From: DATGZH01 sp035297265
Lineage (GTDB): Bacteria > Actinomycetota > Acidimicrobiia > Acidimicrobiales > RAAP-2
Assembly (NCBI GenBank): GCA_035297265.1
Contig: DATGZH010000007.1
Span: forward strand, 10,705-74,704
Length of the DNA: 64,000 bases
Reading direction: 5' to 3'
Under the pieces are notes generated by a model that worked only from the letters and a program-made list of their open reading frames with translations, had not been told where the DNA came from and searched no databases. The position numbers and the translations under genes were made by a program. This document shows positions 37,315-46,136 of this stretch, piece by piece (position 1 is the stretch's first letter; each line of letters begins with the position of its first letter).

Positions 37315-38625
37315 ATGGCACGCTTCTTGGTGGCGACCTACCCGAGCCCCGGGCACGTCGCCCCGGCCGCCGCGGTGGTGCGGGAGCTCTCCGGAGGGGG
37401 CCATGACGTGCGCTGGTACACCGGGTCTCGTTTCGTCGAGGTGGTGGCCGACTCGGGTGCGCGCTTCTGCCCGATGGCCAAGAGCCTCGACTGGGACTAC
37501 AACGACCTCAACAGCTCCTTCCCCGGCCGTGCCGACTTGAAGGGTCTCAAGCAGGGGCAGTTCGACCTGACCGAGATCTTCGTGCGCCCCCTCCGTCACC
37601 ACCTGCCCGCTCTCGCGGCGTTGACCAGAGAGGAACCCGCTGATGTCTTCGTCTCGCACACCATCTTCCTCGGCGGCGGGTGGCTGCATGAGATGGGCGG
37701 GCCGCCGAACGCCTCCCTCGGCGACACCTGCCTCGCCTACCCGAGCACCGACGTCGCCCCCTACGGGATGGGGCTGCCACCACGAGGCGGCTGGACCGGC
37801 CATCTCCGCAATAGTGCTCTTCGTGCCATCGGCCGGGCCGCGTTCTTCTCTCCGGTGACGAAGGCGGCGCGAGAGGTCCGTGCGGAGCTCGGCCTTCCTC
37901 CCGTGCCGATACGGGATCTCGGTTTCGGCCTCTCCCCGTACCTGCACATCCAGCTCTGTCCCCGCGGCTTTGAGTATCCGCGCCCCGATCTCCCTCCCCA
38001 GGTCCACTTCGTAGGCGCCCCTCTGCCGGCGGCGCCAGCGGGGTTCGCAGACAACCAACCGAGCTGGTGGCCGAGGCTCTCCGAGGCAAAGCACGTCGCC
38101 CTCGTCACCCAAGGGACTATCGCGACCGACCCTAACGACCTTCTCGCTCCGTGCTTGAAAGGACTCTCCGGCCAGGATCTGTTCGTGGTGGCGACTACCG
38201 GTGGTGCAGACCCGGCTGTACTCGGGGACCCGCCCGCCAACGCTGTCGTCGAGAGGTTCGTTCCCTTCTCCGCTCTCCTGCCGCACGTCGACGTCATGGT
38301 CTCGAATGGTGGCTTCGGCGCCGTGCAATTAGCCATCGCCAACGGCGTCCCGATGGTGGTGGCCGGCACGAGTGAGGACAAGAAGGAAGTGACCGCACAC
38401 GTCGGCTGGTCGGGCATCGGAATCAACCTTCGGACCAGTCGTCCCTCACCCGCTGTGATCGCCGACTCCGTGGGGCAGGTGTTGAACGAGCCGGGTTTCC
38501 GTGAGCGGACCCGCGCGCTCCAGGCAGAAACGAACGGCACCAGTCCAGCCCGAGCAGCGGCTGACCTTCTCGAAGGTCTTGCAGTCAGGGGCGGCGATTC
38601 GGTTCGCAGTCGCGACACTCGATGA
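37315..38625 (+). CDS. UDP-glycosyltransferase, macrolide-glycosyltransferase (GT1/MGT) type
   Basis: 436-aa GT-B enzyme of family GT1. The N-terminal acceptor domain starts ATYPSPGHVAPAAAVVREL and the C-terminal nucleotide-sugar domain has the VSNGGFGAVQLAIANGVPMV motif near 350. The canonical HxGxG His is replaced here by SNGG, as in some MGT relatives. It should glycosylate a small hydrophobic acceptor (natural product or xenobiotic). ATG at 37315 has GGGGGT four bases upstream; GTG 37309 is the alternative. It lies in the lower-GC island with its own TetR, suggesting acquisition as a unit. Confidence 0.84.
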   Translation: MARFLVATYPSPGHVAPAAAVVRELSGGGHDVRWYTGSRFVEVVADSGARFCPMAKSLDWDYNDLNSSFPGRADLKGLKQGQFDLTEIFVRPLRHHLPALAALTREEPADVFVSHTIFLGGGWLHEMGGPPNASLGDTCLAYPSTDVAPYGMGLPPRGGWTGHLRNSALRAIGRAAFFSPVTKAAREVRAELGLPPVPIRDLGFGLSPYLHIQLCPRGFEYPRPDLPPQVHFVGAPLPAAPAGFADNQPSWWPRLSEAKHVALVTQGTIATDPNDLLAPCLKGLSGQDLFVVATTGGADPAVLGDPPANAVVERFVPFSALLPHVDVMVSNGGFGAVQLAIANGVPMVVAGTSEDKKEVTAHVGWSGIGINLRTSRPSPAVIADSVGQVLNEPGFRERTRALQAETNGTSPARAAADLLEGLAVRGGDSVRSRDTR

Positions 38626-38947
38626 GCCATTCGTCGGTGCGCCTTCTCGACTGACACCGCGCGCCCACCCGCTCACAGAGGGCTCAGACCGCCGATTCGG
38701 GGCCTCGGCTGTCCAGCGTCGGCTCTAGGCTCTTGTCCACCGCAGAACAATTATTTGGGCGTCGACCTCGATGGTCGACGAAGGGCCGTCCGCCGCCGCC
38801 AGATCGACGGCTCGGTGCGCTTCCACAAATGAACAACCCTGCCGAAGGGCGTCGCAGAATGTTCAGCGACCTGTTTGCCTCGAGGTAGCCCCGGACGCCG
38901 GCTCAGAGCGATACGGACCGGCTATGCAAGCGCAAGATACAGAGGGT
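38626..38947. other. Convergent intergenic gap with one hairpin
   Basis: 322 bases between the glycosyltransferase and esterase stops; no gene seen. An 8-base-pair hairpin CGTCGACC-TCGAT-GGTCGACG lies at 38760-38780 beside an AT-rich stretch (GAACAATTATTTGGG). It could end leftward transcription from the esterase. Confidence 0.4.
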
Positions 38948-39970
38948 CTAGGAAAGTCGTTCCGCCAAGTAGGCGAGGGACATCGGATACCGGTATTCGA
39001 TCCGGGCGTGAGTACCTTCGAACAATTCGAAGTGGACATCGTCGACGCCGATCTCGGCGAGCGCACTGCGGAAGGCTTGTGCGCCGATTTCCAGAAACCA
39101 CTCATCGTTCTTCCCGCCGTCGATCCAGATCGCTCGCAGCCCACCAAGTGCTTCTGCATGATCCGGGACCATGCGGACGGGGTCCCAGTCCAGCCACCTT
39201 TGCCATGTGTCGTATCGGATCCTGCCGGTGTCGGGGTCGAATGGAAGGACCGGCGTACCGTTCTCGTCTGCGGAGAAGCACGCAGCAACGCCGAGCATCA
39301 TCAACAATGTGTCGTCGGACTCCTTGGTGAATGCCACTCTTCCCTGAAAGTCCTTCCACCACCTGTCGATCGATCCCTCGTACTCGCGCAGTGCTCGCAC
39401 GGCCTTGGCGAACTCTGGGATATAGCAAAGCTCGTACAGGGCGTCGCCAGCGTGGGTCGCCAGGCCCCCGAACAGGTCTGGGCGGAGCATCGGCGTGATC
39501 ATCGCCCCGAAACCTCCGCTCGACTTCCCCTGGATCCCGCGGTGCGACGCCTCCATCAAGGTGCGGTAGTGAGAGTCGACGAAGGGCACCACGTCCTCAC
39601 ACAGGTAACTGTGGTAACGCCCGGTCCCGGGGGAGTCGACGAATTGCGATCCTCCGTATGCGGTCCATGCGTCCACGTAGACGACGATGCACGGTGGCGC
39701 CGAGCCTCGGGCGAAGAGCTCGTCGGCGGCCTCGGTGAAGGGGAGCCGATAGGCGATGCGGTTGTCCCACATGCTGAGGTGGCCCGTGTATCCCTGAAGC
39801 ACGTACACGCTCGGGTACGACCTGGTGGAATCGTCGTCATAACCAGGCGGGACGTACACCCACAACGGGCGGTCGCAGGGATCACCGAGGGGATTGTCCG
39901 CCAAGGCACGAGAGGTCAGGACGTGGTGGTCAATCCTCCCTGCCAGCTGTCTCTCCCAGGGAAGGGGCAC
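38948..39970 (-). CDS. Esterase D-type alpha/beta hydrolase
   Basis: 340-aa alpha/beta hydrolase of the putative-esterase (enterochelin esterase/mycolyltransferase-like) family. It has nucleophile elbow GKSSG at 148-152 (Ser150), a candidate acid at Asp289 (GGKNDEW) and His321 (GTHARIEYRYP). The opening LWVYVPPGYDDD and YPSVYVLQG are typical. There is no signal peptide, so it is cytoplasmic. The GTG at 39970 has GAGGA a few bases upstream. Gene composition is lower in GC than the flanking catabolic genes. Confidence 0.82.
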   Translation of the reverse strand: MPLPWERQLAGRIDHHVLTSRALADNPLGDPCDRPLWVYVPPGYDDDSTRSYPSVYVLQGYTGHLSMWDNRIAYRLPFTEAADELFARGSAPPCIVVYVDAWTAYGGSQFVDSPGTGRYHSYLCEDVVPFVDSHYRTLMEASHRGIQGKSSGGFGAMITPMLRPDLFGGLATHAGDALYELCYIPEFAKAVRALREYEGSIDRWWKDFQGRVAFTKESDDTLLMMLGVAACFSADENGTPVLPFDPDTGRIRYDTWQRWLDWDPVRMVPDHAEALGGLRAIWIDGGKNDEWFLEIGAQAFRSALAEIGVDDVHFELFEGTHARIEYRYPMSLAYLAERLS

Positions 39971-40139
39971 GGTTCCTCACCCTAGAGCCCAGGACACCGC
40001 CCCACCTTTCGACACCATCGTCAAAGTGCGGATCCCGTACACCCAAGTTCTCTTCTCGACGTTCTGTGAACCGAGCTGATCGCTCACTGTCTCGATGAAC
40101 CCGATCGCACCTCGCTCTGGGGGTGTCCCCGATCGCCGG

Positions 40140-40643
40140 CTACGTTGCGGTACCCCCTTTGAGAAGCACCTCGTAGCGGTGGAACTCAGCGTCGGTGCTC
40201 ACCAGGCGGAATCCGGCTCGCATGAGGGTACGTTGCGAAGCGATGTTGTCCAGCGTCGTGTCGGCGATCACTCTGGACAGTCCGTAGTCGGCGGCCACGG
40301 TCAGCAGAGCGATGACAGCTTCAGCGGCGTAGCCATGGCCGCGGGCCGAGGGAGCCAGGCCGTAGCCGATCTCGACGCAGCCGCCAGCTGGCTGGCCCTT
40401 GAAGCCGAGCCCCCCGATGGCCCGCCCGTCGGCCAGGCGGGTGATCCGGTAGTAGCCGAACGGCCGTTGCTCTCCGTCTGCGGCGGTGGCGCGAAGGAAG
40501 CCCCCGACTGCGCCGACGTCGCCCTCGAAGGGAAAATCGTCGGCCCAGGTGTCGGCTGGCCCCGCACTCCGAGCGACGATACGTTCGGCCTCGGCGACAT
40601 CGATCGCATGCAGCTCGAGGCGCGATGTTCGAATGTCGGTCAT
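40140..40643 (-). CDS. GNAT-family N-acetyltransferase (RimJ/RimL type)
   Basis: 167 aa. It has the acetyl-CoA pyrophosphate loop APSARGHGYAAEA near 97-109 and a preceding beta-4 IGYGL. The RTSRLELHAI start and the NIASQRTLMRAGF segment mark the Acetyltransf_3 group that acetylates protein N-termini, amines or antibiotics. Lone gene in the lower-GC island. Confidence 0.83.
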   Translation of the reverse strand: MTDIRTSRLELHAIDVAEAERIVARSAGPADTWADDFPFEGDVGAVGGFLRATAADGEQRPFGYYRITRLADGRAIGGLGFKGQPAGGCVEIGYGLAPSARGHGYAAEAVIALLTVAADYGLSRVIADTTLDNIASQRTLMRAGFRLVSTDAEFHRYEVLLKGGTAT

Positions 40644-40981
40644 GGCGGGAGCGAATCAGCCCCCATCGCCGAGCAACCGGGCTCCGGTGATGATCGGGAG
40701 CTGCTGGCTGAGGTTGGCATCAGGAAACCGCCGGAGATTACCGACACCCTTGGAGGTCGCTGGCCCATCCTTCCGAACTGTAGAGAGAAGACGGTTCGCT
40801 GAAGGAGCGCCCATACCGTCGGATTGGTGCGGCACCTTCCGGCTCACAAGGGCCCGCTGCGGAGCGTCGCCAGCGCCACACCCCGCGGTTCTCTGCTCGT
40901 CCGCCGGATCGCGGGAGCGGACGCCCACTGTTTTGGGCGGAGATGTTTCGTCCCAGACCTCGCCGTCTGGGGAGCCGACGC
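40644..40981. other. Intergenic gap at the right edge of the lower-GC island
   Basis: 338 bases upstream of the GNAT gene and downstream of the fused acyl-CoA dehydrogenase. Short frames exist but show no recognisable protein or ribosome site. It must contain the GNAT promoter. Confidence 0.4.
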
Positions 40982-43132
40982 TCAGCGCAGCAAAGGATCG
41001 CGAGGGAGGCCGAGGATCCGCTCGCCGATCTGGTTCCGGGTGATCTCCGAGGTCCCGCCGGCGATCGAGAGCGCCCGGGACATGAGCAACTGGAACAGGA
41101 CGGGCCCGCCGTCCCCGTCAGCCAGGGCGACTTCCGGCCCGACCAGGTCGAGGGCGAGGTCGGCCACTCGCTGGACATGCTCGGCCGAGAGCAGCTTGGT
41201 CACGTTGCCCTCGGGCCCGGGTTCACCGCCGGCCACGGCCCGCTCGGCTCGGCGGAGGTTGAGCGACACCATCGCCTGGTGCTCAGCCAGGAGGTCACCG
41301 ACGGCGGCCGCGGTCTTGGCCGAGCCGTGTTGGCGCTGCAGGGTGAGCAGGTCGAGGATCGAGCCCAGCCGCGTCCGGCCAATGCTCACCCGCTCGTTGC
41401 CGAGCGTGGAGCGGGCCACCGTCCAGCCGCCGTTCTCCGGGCCGACGACGTCGTCGTCGGGCACGAAGACGTCGTCGAAGAACACCTCGTTGAACATCGA
41501 GTGGCCCGTGGCCTCCCGGAGCGGGCGGACCTCGACGCCCTCGGCGTGCATGTCGATGACCATCGTGGTGATCCCGGCATGCTTGGGCGCCTCGGGATCC
41601 GTGCGGATCGTGGCGAGCCCCCGGTCACAGAACTGCGCGCCGGAGGTCCAGACCTTCTGACCGGTGACGAGCCAGCCGCCGTCGGTGCGCACGCCCCTCG
41701 TCCGGATGCCGGCCGCGTCGGACCCGGCGCCCGGCTCGCTGAAGAGCTGGCACCACACGAGCTCGCGGCGGAGCGTCGGGAGGACCCAGCGGTCGACCTG
41801 GTCCTCGGTGGCGTGCTGGATGAGCGTGAGGATGATCCAGCCGGTGATGCCGTAGTCGGGGCCGCTGAGCCCCGCCTTGGAGAACTCCTCGTCGATCACG
41901 AGCTGCTCGACCGCCTTGGCCTCGCGCCCGAAGGGCTTCGGCCAGTGGGGCTGCACGTAGCCGGTCTCGATGAAGCGCTGGAGCCGTTCGGCCTCCGGGA
42001 GGTCCTTCACCTCCTCGACGAACGCCCGCACCTGCGTCCGCAGCGCCTCCGCCTCGGGCGGGAGCTCGAAGGCGTGCTCGAGCACAACGCCGGCCTCGCT
42101 GAGCGTCGTCACGTCCTCGCTCGCCGCCACGGGGTCGAACAGCGCGTGGAGCGCGCCGGCCCGCCGCATGATCAGGTGGCCGTCGTGCTCCCAGGTGAAA
42201 CCGATCCCCCCGTGGACCTGGATGTTGAGCTGGGCGTTGTGGAAGTAGGCCGGCAGCGCCTCGGTGGCGGCCACCGCCGAGGCCAGCTGCAGCTGGTCGT
42301 CGGGGCCCGAGGCGGCGCGGGCCGCCTCCCAGACGGCGGCGGTGGCCAGCTCGGTGGCCACGAGCATGTCGGCGCAGTGGTGCTTCACCGCCTGGAACAT
42401 GGCGATCGGCCGGCCGAACTGCTCCCGGTCCTTGGCGTACTGGGTGGCCGACTCCGTGCACTCCCGAGCACCACCGGCCGCCTCGGCCGAAGCGAGGAGG
42501 CGGGCGAGGGCGGTCACGACCGGCCCCGATCCGTCGAGCCGGTCCTCGTCGCTCACCGCGACCCGCTCGAGGCGGACGCGGGCCGAGCGCCGGGTCGGAT
42601 CGAAGTTGGCCGGGACCTCCACGTGGACCTCCGGGCGGTCGGTCGCCACGATGACGGCGTCGTCCCCCACCACGAGGACGAGGAGATCAGCCAGGCCGGC
42701 CTCGAGCACCACACCGGCGTCGCCGTCGAGCACGCCGCTCTCGAGCCGCAGCGACCCGCCGGTGCCGACGGCGCCGGTGACCGTGCCGTCGGCCAGGCCC
42801 GGGAGGAGGCGGCGCTGCTGCTCGGGCCGGCCACAGCGGGCGAGGGCCGCCGAGGCCATGACGGTCGGCAGGAACGGGCCCGGGGCCACGGCCCGGCCGA
42901 GCTCCTCGACCACGACCACGAGCTCGGGCAGCCCGTAGCCCGAGCCCCCGTCCTCCTCGGGGAGGTGGAGACCCAGCCACCCGAGGTCGGCCATCTCCTT
43001 CCACCACTCGGGTCGGGCCTCGTCGGGGGCGTCGAGGAGGCTCCGGGCCGCGGCCCGCAGGTCGTGGTCGGCGGCGAACGAGCGGACCACGGTGCCGAGC
43101 TCTCGGTGGGCCTCACTGATGGCGATGGTCAT
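40982..43132 (-). CDS. Fused double acyl-CoA dehydrogenase (FadE34-like)
   Basis: 716-aa protein made of two acyl-CoA dehydrogenase domains. The N-half (about 1-350) ends with HGGIGFTWEHDGHL, and the C-half (about 360-716) has FSEPGAGSDAAGI, TGQKVWTSG and the SEITRNQIGERILGLPR end. Mycobacterial FadE34 (ChsE3), which dehydrogenates a steroid side-chain CoA, has this same single-chain arrangement of an alpha2beta2 enzyme. The two-gene version lies at 32419-34865. It stands alone, 84 bases from the next gene on its strand. Confidence 0.87.
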   Translation of the reverse strand: MTIAISEAHRELGTVVRSFAADHDLRAAARSLLDAPDEARPEWWKEMADLGWLGLHLPEEDGGSGYGLPELVVVVEELGRAVAPGPFLPTVMASAALARCGRPEQQRRLLPGLADGTVTGAVGTGGSLRLESGVLDGDAGVVLEAGLADLLVLVVGDDAVIVATDRPEVHVEVPANFDPTRRSARVRLERVAVSDEDRLDGSGPVVTALARLLASAEAAGGARECTESATQYAKDREQFGRPIAMFQAVKHHCADMLVATELATAAVWEAARAASGPDDQLQLASAVAATEALPAYFHNAQLNIQVHGGIGFTWEHDGHLIMRRAGALHALFDPVAASEDVTTLSEAGVVLEHAFELPPEAEALRTQVRAFVEEVKDLPEAERLQRFIETGYVQPHWPKPFGREAKAVEQLVIDEEFSKAGLSGPDYGITGWIILTLIQHATEDQVDRWVLPTLRRELVWCQLFSEPGAGSDAAGIRTRGVRTDGGWLVTGQKVWTSGAQFCDRGLATIRTDPEAPKHAGITTMVIDMHAEGVEVRPLREATGHSMFNEVFFDDVFVPDDDVVGPENGGWTVARSTLGNERVSIGRTRLGSILDLLTLQRQHGSAKTAAAVGDLLAEHQAMVSLNLRRAERAVAGGEPGPEGNVTKLLSAEHVQRVADLALDLVGPEVALADGDGGPVLFQLLMSRALSIAGGTSEITRNQIGERILGLPRDPLLR

Positions 43133-43216
43133 GACGGTCTCCGTGACTCTCGCTGACGCTGTGGACGGACAACTCTAACGACCCACCCGGGGCAGCCTCC
43201 GAGGCCTGCTCGGGGC

Positions 43217-43984
43217 TCACAGGGTGCGGAAGGATCCCCCGTCCACGAGGATCTGGGCGCCGTTCACGTAGCTCGAGGCGTCGCTCGCCAGGAAGACGCA
43301 GATCCCGACCATGTCCTCGGGCTGACCCACCCGGCGCATGGGGTTCATCCGGGCCGCCGCCTCGACGGTGCCGGGCGGCCAGGCCTTGGCGATGTCGGTC
43401 TCGAAGGGCCCGGGGAGGACGGTGTTGGCCCGGACCTTGGGGTTGAAGGCCCCGGCGAGGCCGAGGGTGAGGGCGTTCAGGCCGGCCTTGGCCATGGCGT
43501 AGGGGAGGTCGCCCGGCCCCGGCCGCCAGGAGCCGGCCGTACTCACGTTCACGATCGAGCCCCCCTCTCCTTCGTACATGGCGGTGCCGAAGAGACAGCC
43601 CAGGCGGAAGGGTCCCTTGGCATTCACCGCGTGGGTCTTGTCGTAGAGGTCCTCGGTCACCGAGGCGAGGTCCGGGTAGAGGGGCGACATGCCGGCGTTC
43701 GAGACGAGCACCTCGCAGTGGCCGAACTCCTCGTAGACCCGCTCGACCAGCCGGTCGCAGTCGTCCCAACGGCCAGCGTGGAACCCGACGGCCAGGGCCC
43801 GCCGCCCGCCCCGCTCGCGCACCTCGGCCGCCACCGCCTCGCAGTTCTCGAGCTTGCGGCTGGCCACGACGACGTCGGCGCCCGCCGCCGCGAGACCATG
43901 GACGACGGCCCGGCCGATGCCCCGGCTGCCGCCGGTCACCACCGCCACCTTGCCGCTCAGGTCGAACTCGTGAGTGGCCGCCAT
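43217..43984 (-). CDS. SDR oxidoreductase
   Basis: 255-aa classical SDR: TGGSRGIG at 17-24, NAG at 96-98, Ser148, Tyr162-x3-Lys166 (YAMAK). The basic residues after beta-2 (ASRKLE) suggest NADP(H). It probably oxidises or reduces a hydroxyacyl-CoA or keto product. Divergent from the DUF35 gene at 44023. Confidence 0.86.
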   Translation of the reverse strand: MAATHEFDLSGKVAVVTGGSRGIGRAVVHGLAAAGADVVVASRKLENCEAVAAEVRERGGRRALAVGFHAGRWDDCDRLVERVYEEFGHCEVLVSNAGMSPLYPDLASVTEDLYDKTHAVNAKGPFRLGCLFGTAMYEGEGGSIVNVSTAGSWRPGPGDLPYAMAKAGLNALTLGLAGAFNPKVRANTVLPGPFETDIAKAWPPGTVEAAARMNPMRRVGQPEDMVGICVFLASDASSYVNGAQILVDGGSFRTL

Positions 43985-44022
43985 GACACCTCGCTCTCGC
44001 CGTCTCCCCGCCGGCGCTCAGG

Positions 44023-44523
44023 TTGGCACGCCGGGCTCCGCCCTGGCCGGGGACCGGCTCGCCCCGGCTTTGCGGGGATCGGCCGGGCGAGAGAAGGATC
44101 GGAGCCATCGACAAGCCGACCCCCGAACCCGACGAGCTGACCAGCTTCTACTGGGAGGGCGCCCGTCGCCACGAGCTGATGGTCCTGCGCTGCTCGGCCT
44201 GCGGCTACTACCTCCACCCGCCCGAGCCCGCCTGTCCCCGCTGCCTCGGTGACGCCCTCGAACCGACGGCGGTCAGCGGCCGGGGCACGCTCTTCTCGTT
44301 CACGGTGGCCCGTCAGGCCTTCGACGTGGCGTTCCTGGACCACCTCCCCTACGTACTGGCCCTCATCGAGCTGGTCGAGCAGCCCGGGCTCCGCATCCTC
44401 ACGAACATCGTCGACGACCCGCCGGATGCCCTCGAGGTGGGGGCGCCCGTGGAGGTGACCTTCGAGGCCCGCGGCGGGTGGTCGATCCCGCAGTTCCGCT
44501 TGGCCAGGGACGGCACCCGGTGA
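44023..44523 (+). CDS. DUF35 Zn-ribbon/OB-fold protein (second copy)
   Basis: Zinc ribbon Cys57-x2-Cys60 / Cys71-x2-Cys74 then an OB-fold, as in acyl-CoA-binding DUF35 partners. The start is uncertain. The only canonical in-frame start is TTG at 44023, but residues 1-28 look like intergenic sequence, and conserved protein begins about residue 29 at an ATC codon (44107, IDKPTPEPDEL) preceded by GGAG. Coordinates follow the canonical codon. The stop overlaps the thiolase-like GTG (GTGA), so the pair is coupled, here in DUF35-first order, the reverse of the 18395 operon. Confidence 0.8.
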   Translation: MARRAPPWPGTGSPRLCGDRPGERRIGAIDKPTPEPDELTSFYWEGARRHELMVLRCSACGYYLHPPEPACPRCLGDALEPTAVSGRGTLFSFTVARQAFDVAFLDHLPYVLALIELVEQPGLRILTNIVDDPPDALEVGAPVEVTFEARGGWSIPQFRLARDGTR

Positions 44524-45680
44524 GCGCGCTCAGCCGCGACGTGGCCGTGGCCGGCGTGGGCTATTCGCCGATCACCCGCACCGGGCGCCCCGACGTGCGC
44601 GAGCTCACGCTCCTCGCCTGCCGGGCGGCCCTCGACGACGCCGGCCTCGCCCCGAACGACGTCGATGCCATCGCGGAGTACCAGTTCGGCCAGGGGGACG
44701 CCCCGACCGCCGTCGGGGCGCAGCGGCTGCTCGGCATCGACAACCTCCACATGTTCAACGACCTCATGGGCACGGGGCCGTCGGGACTGGCCAGCGCCCT
44801 CGACGCCACGATGGCCGTGGCCTCCGGGGTCTGCGAAACCGCGCTCGTCTACCGCTGCATCACCCGGGACGCCGGCCACACCGGCGCGCTGCGGGCCGGC
44901 CCGAGCTCGGCCGGCGGGGCCCTGCAGTTCACCGCGCCCTACGGCCTCGGCGGGGGAATCATCCACACGATGGGCATGCGCAAGCGGCGGCGCCTGGCCG
45001 AGCTCGGCGGCTCGCCCGAGGACTACGGGCAGGTCGCGCTGAACGCCCGCCGTTGGGGGTTGCTCAACGACCGGGCCGTGCTCCGCGAGCCGCTCACGAT
45101 GGAGGAGTACCTCGGCTCTCGGATGGTGAGCGACCCGCTCGTGCTCCTCGACTGCGACTACCCCGTCAACGGCGCCTGCGCCGCGGTCGTCACGACGGCC
45201 GAGCGGGCCGCCGACCTGCGCCAGCCGGTGGTGGTGGTCGACGCCATGGCCTACGGCACCGGGCGCAACGCCGACTGGCTCTACGGCGAGGACCTCCTCT
45301 TCGGCGGGACCCGCCCCTGCGCCGAGCGTCTCTGGTCGATGGCCTCCGTCGGCCCGGGCGACGTGGACGTGGCCGAGCTGTACGACGGCTTCACCCACAT
45401 CACGATCTCCTGGGTGGAGGCCCTCGGCTTCTGCGGCATCGGCGAGTTCGGCGACTGGGTGGACGACGGCCGGCGCATCGGCCCCGGCGGTCCGCTCCCC
45501 CTCAACACCCACGGGGGCCAGCTGTCGGAGGGCCGGCTCCACGGGCTCGGGTTCCTCACCGAGGCGGTGCTGCAGCTCCGCGGGGGCGAGGGGGCCCGGC
45601 AGGTCGAGGGCGCCGAGGTGGCGGTCGTGGCCAACGCCCACGGTCCCCAGTGCGGCGCCATGGTGCTGACCAGAGGCTGA
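44520..45680 (+). CDS. Thiolase-fold protein without nucleophilic Cys (second Ltp2-type)
   Basis: 386-aa thiolase-superfamily protein. The nucleophile region reads MGTGPSGLASALDA with no Cys, while the THGGQLSEGR His block is intact. It is diverged from the protein at 18395, so it probably handles a different acyl-CoA. Coupled by a GTGA overlap to its DUF35 partner; together they probably form an aldolase or lyase complex. Confidence 0.83.
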   Translation: MSALSRDVAVAGVGYSPITRTGRPDVRELTLLACRAALDDAGLAPNDVDAIAEYQFGQGDAPTAVGAQRLLGIDNLHMFNDLMGTGPSGLASALDATMAVASGVCETALVYRCITRDAGHTGALRAGPSSAGGALQFTAPYGLGGGIIHTMGMRKRRRLAELGGSPEDYGQVALNARRWGLLNDRAVLREPLTMEEYLGSRMVSDPLVLLDCDYPVNGACAAVVTTAERAADLRQPVVVVDAMAYGTGRNADWLYGEDLLFGGTRPCAERLWSMASVGPGDVDVAELYDGFTHITISWVEALGFCGIGEFGDWVDDGRRIGPGGPLPLNTHGGQLSEGRLHGLGFLTEAVLQLRGGEGARQVEGAEVAVVANAHGPQCGAMVLTRG

Positions 45681-45697
45681 TCGAACGAGGAGCTGCC

Positions 45698-46114
45698 ATG
45701 TTCTCCTGGCTGGGACGACGCATGGTGGGGCGGAACATGGCCGCCCTGCGGGCCGGTGACCCCGGGCCGGTGTTGCGCATGGACGCCGACGACGTGCGCT
45801 TCTTCTTCCCGGGCGACAGCTCGTGGTCGGGCCAGCTCGACGGAAAGGCCGAGCACGAGCGCTGGCTGGCCCGCTTCGTCGCGGTGGGCCTCGCCACCGA
45901 GCCCGACGAGGTCGTCGTCCAGGGGCCACCGTGGCGCACCACGATCTGCGTGCGGGGGCGCTCCTACCTGCGCGGCGCCGACGGTCAGATCGTCTACGAC
46001 AACCGCTACGTCCTGTGGGGCCGCCTCGCCTGGGGCAAGCTCAAGGAGTACGAGGCCTACGAGGACACCCAGAAGAGCCGGGCCCTCGACGACTACCTCG
46101 TGGGCCGGGGTTGA
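45698..46114 (+). CDS. SnoaL/NTF2-like small protein
   Basis: 138-aa alpha+beta-barrel protein. The RMDADDVRFFFPGDSSWSG opening and ERWLARF helix fit the SnoaL-like fold of cyclases, isomerases and non-enzymatic binders. ATG at 45698 has AGGAG a few bases upstream, 17 bases after the thiolase-like stop, so it is likely the third gene of that operon. Catalytic residues cannot be assigned. Confidence 0.68.
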   Translation: MFSWLGRRMVGRNMAALRAGDPGPVLRMDADDVRFFFPGDSSWSGQLDGKAEHERWLARFVAVGLATEPDEVVVQGPPWRTTICVRGRSYLRGADGQIVYDNRYVLWGRLAWGKLKEYEAYEDTQKSRALDDYLVGRG

Positions 46115-46136
46115 TCCCCCCGGGGTCGACCCGCCG

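Noticed and set aside
38760..38780. Calling the CGTCGACC hairpin a proven terminator
   Set aside because: It lies about 170 bases past the esterase stop and has no clear U-tract; left as a note in the intergenic entry.
40656..40928. 90-codon minus-strand frame in the gap before the GNAT gene
   Set aside because: No ribosome site, no recognisable domain, composition of non-coding DNA.
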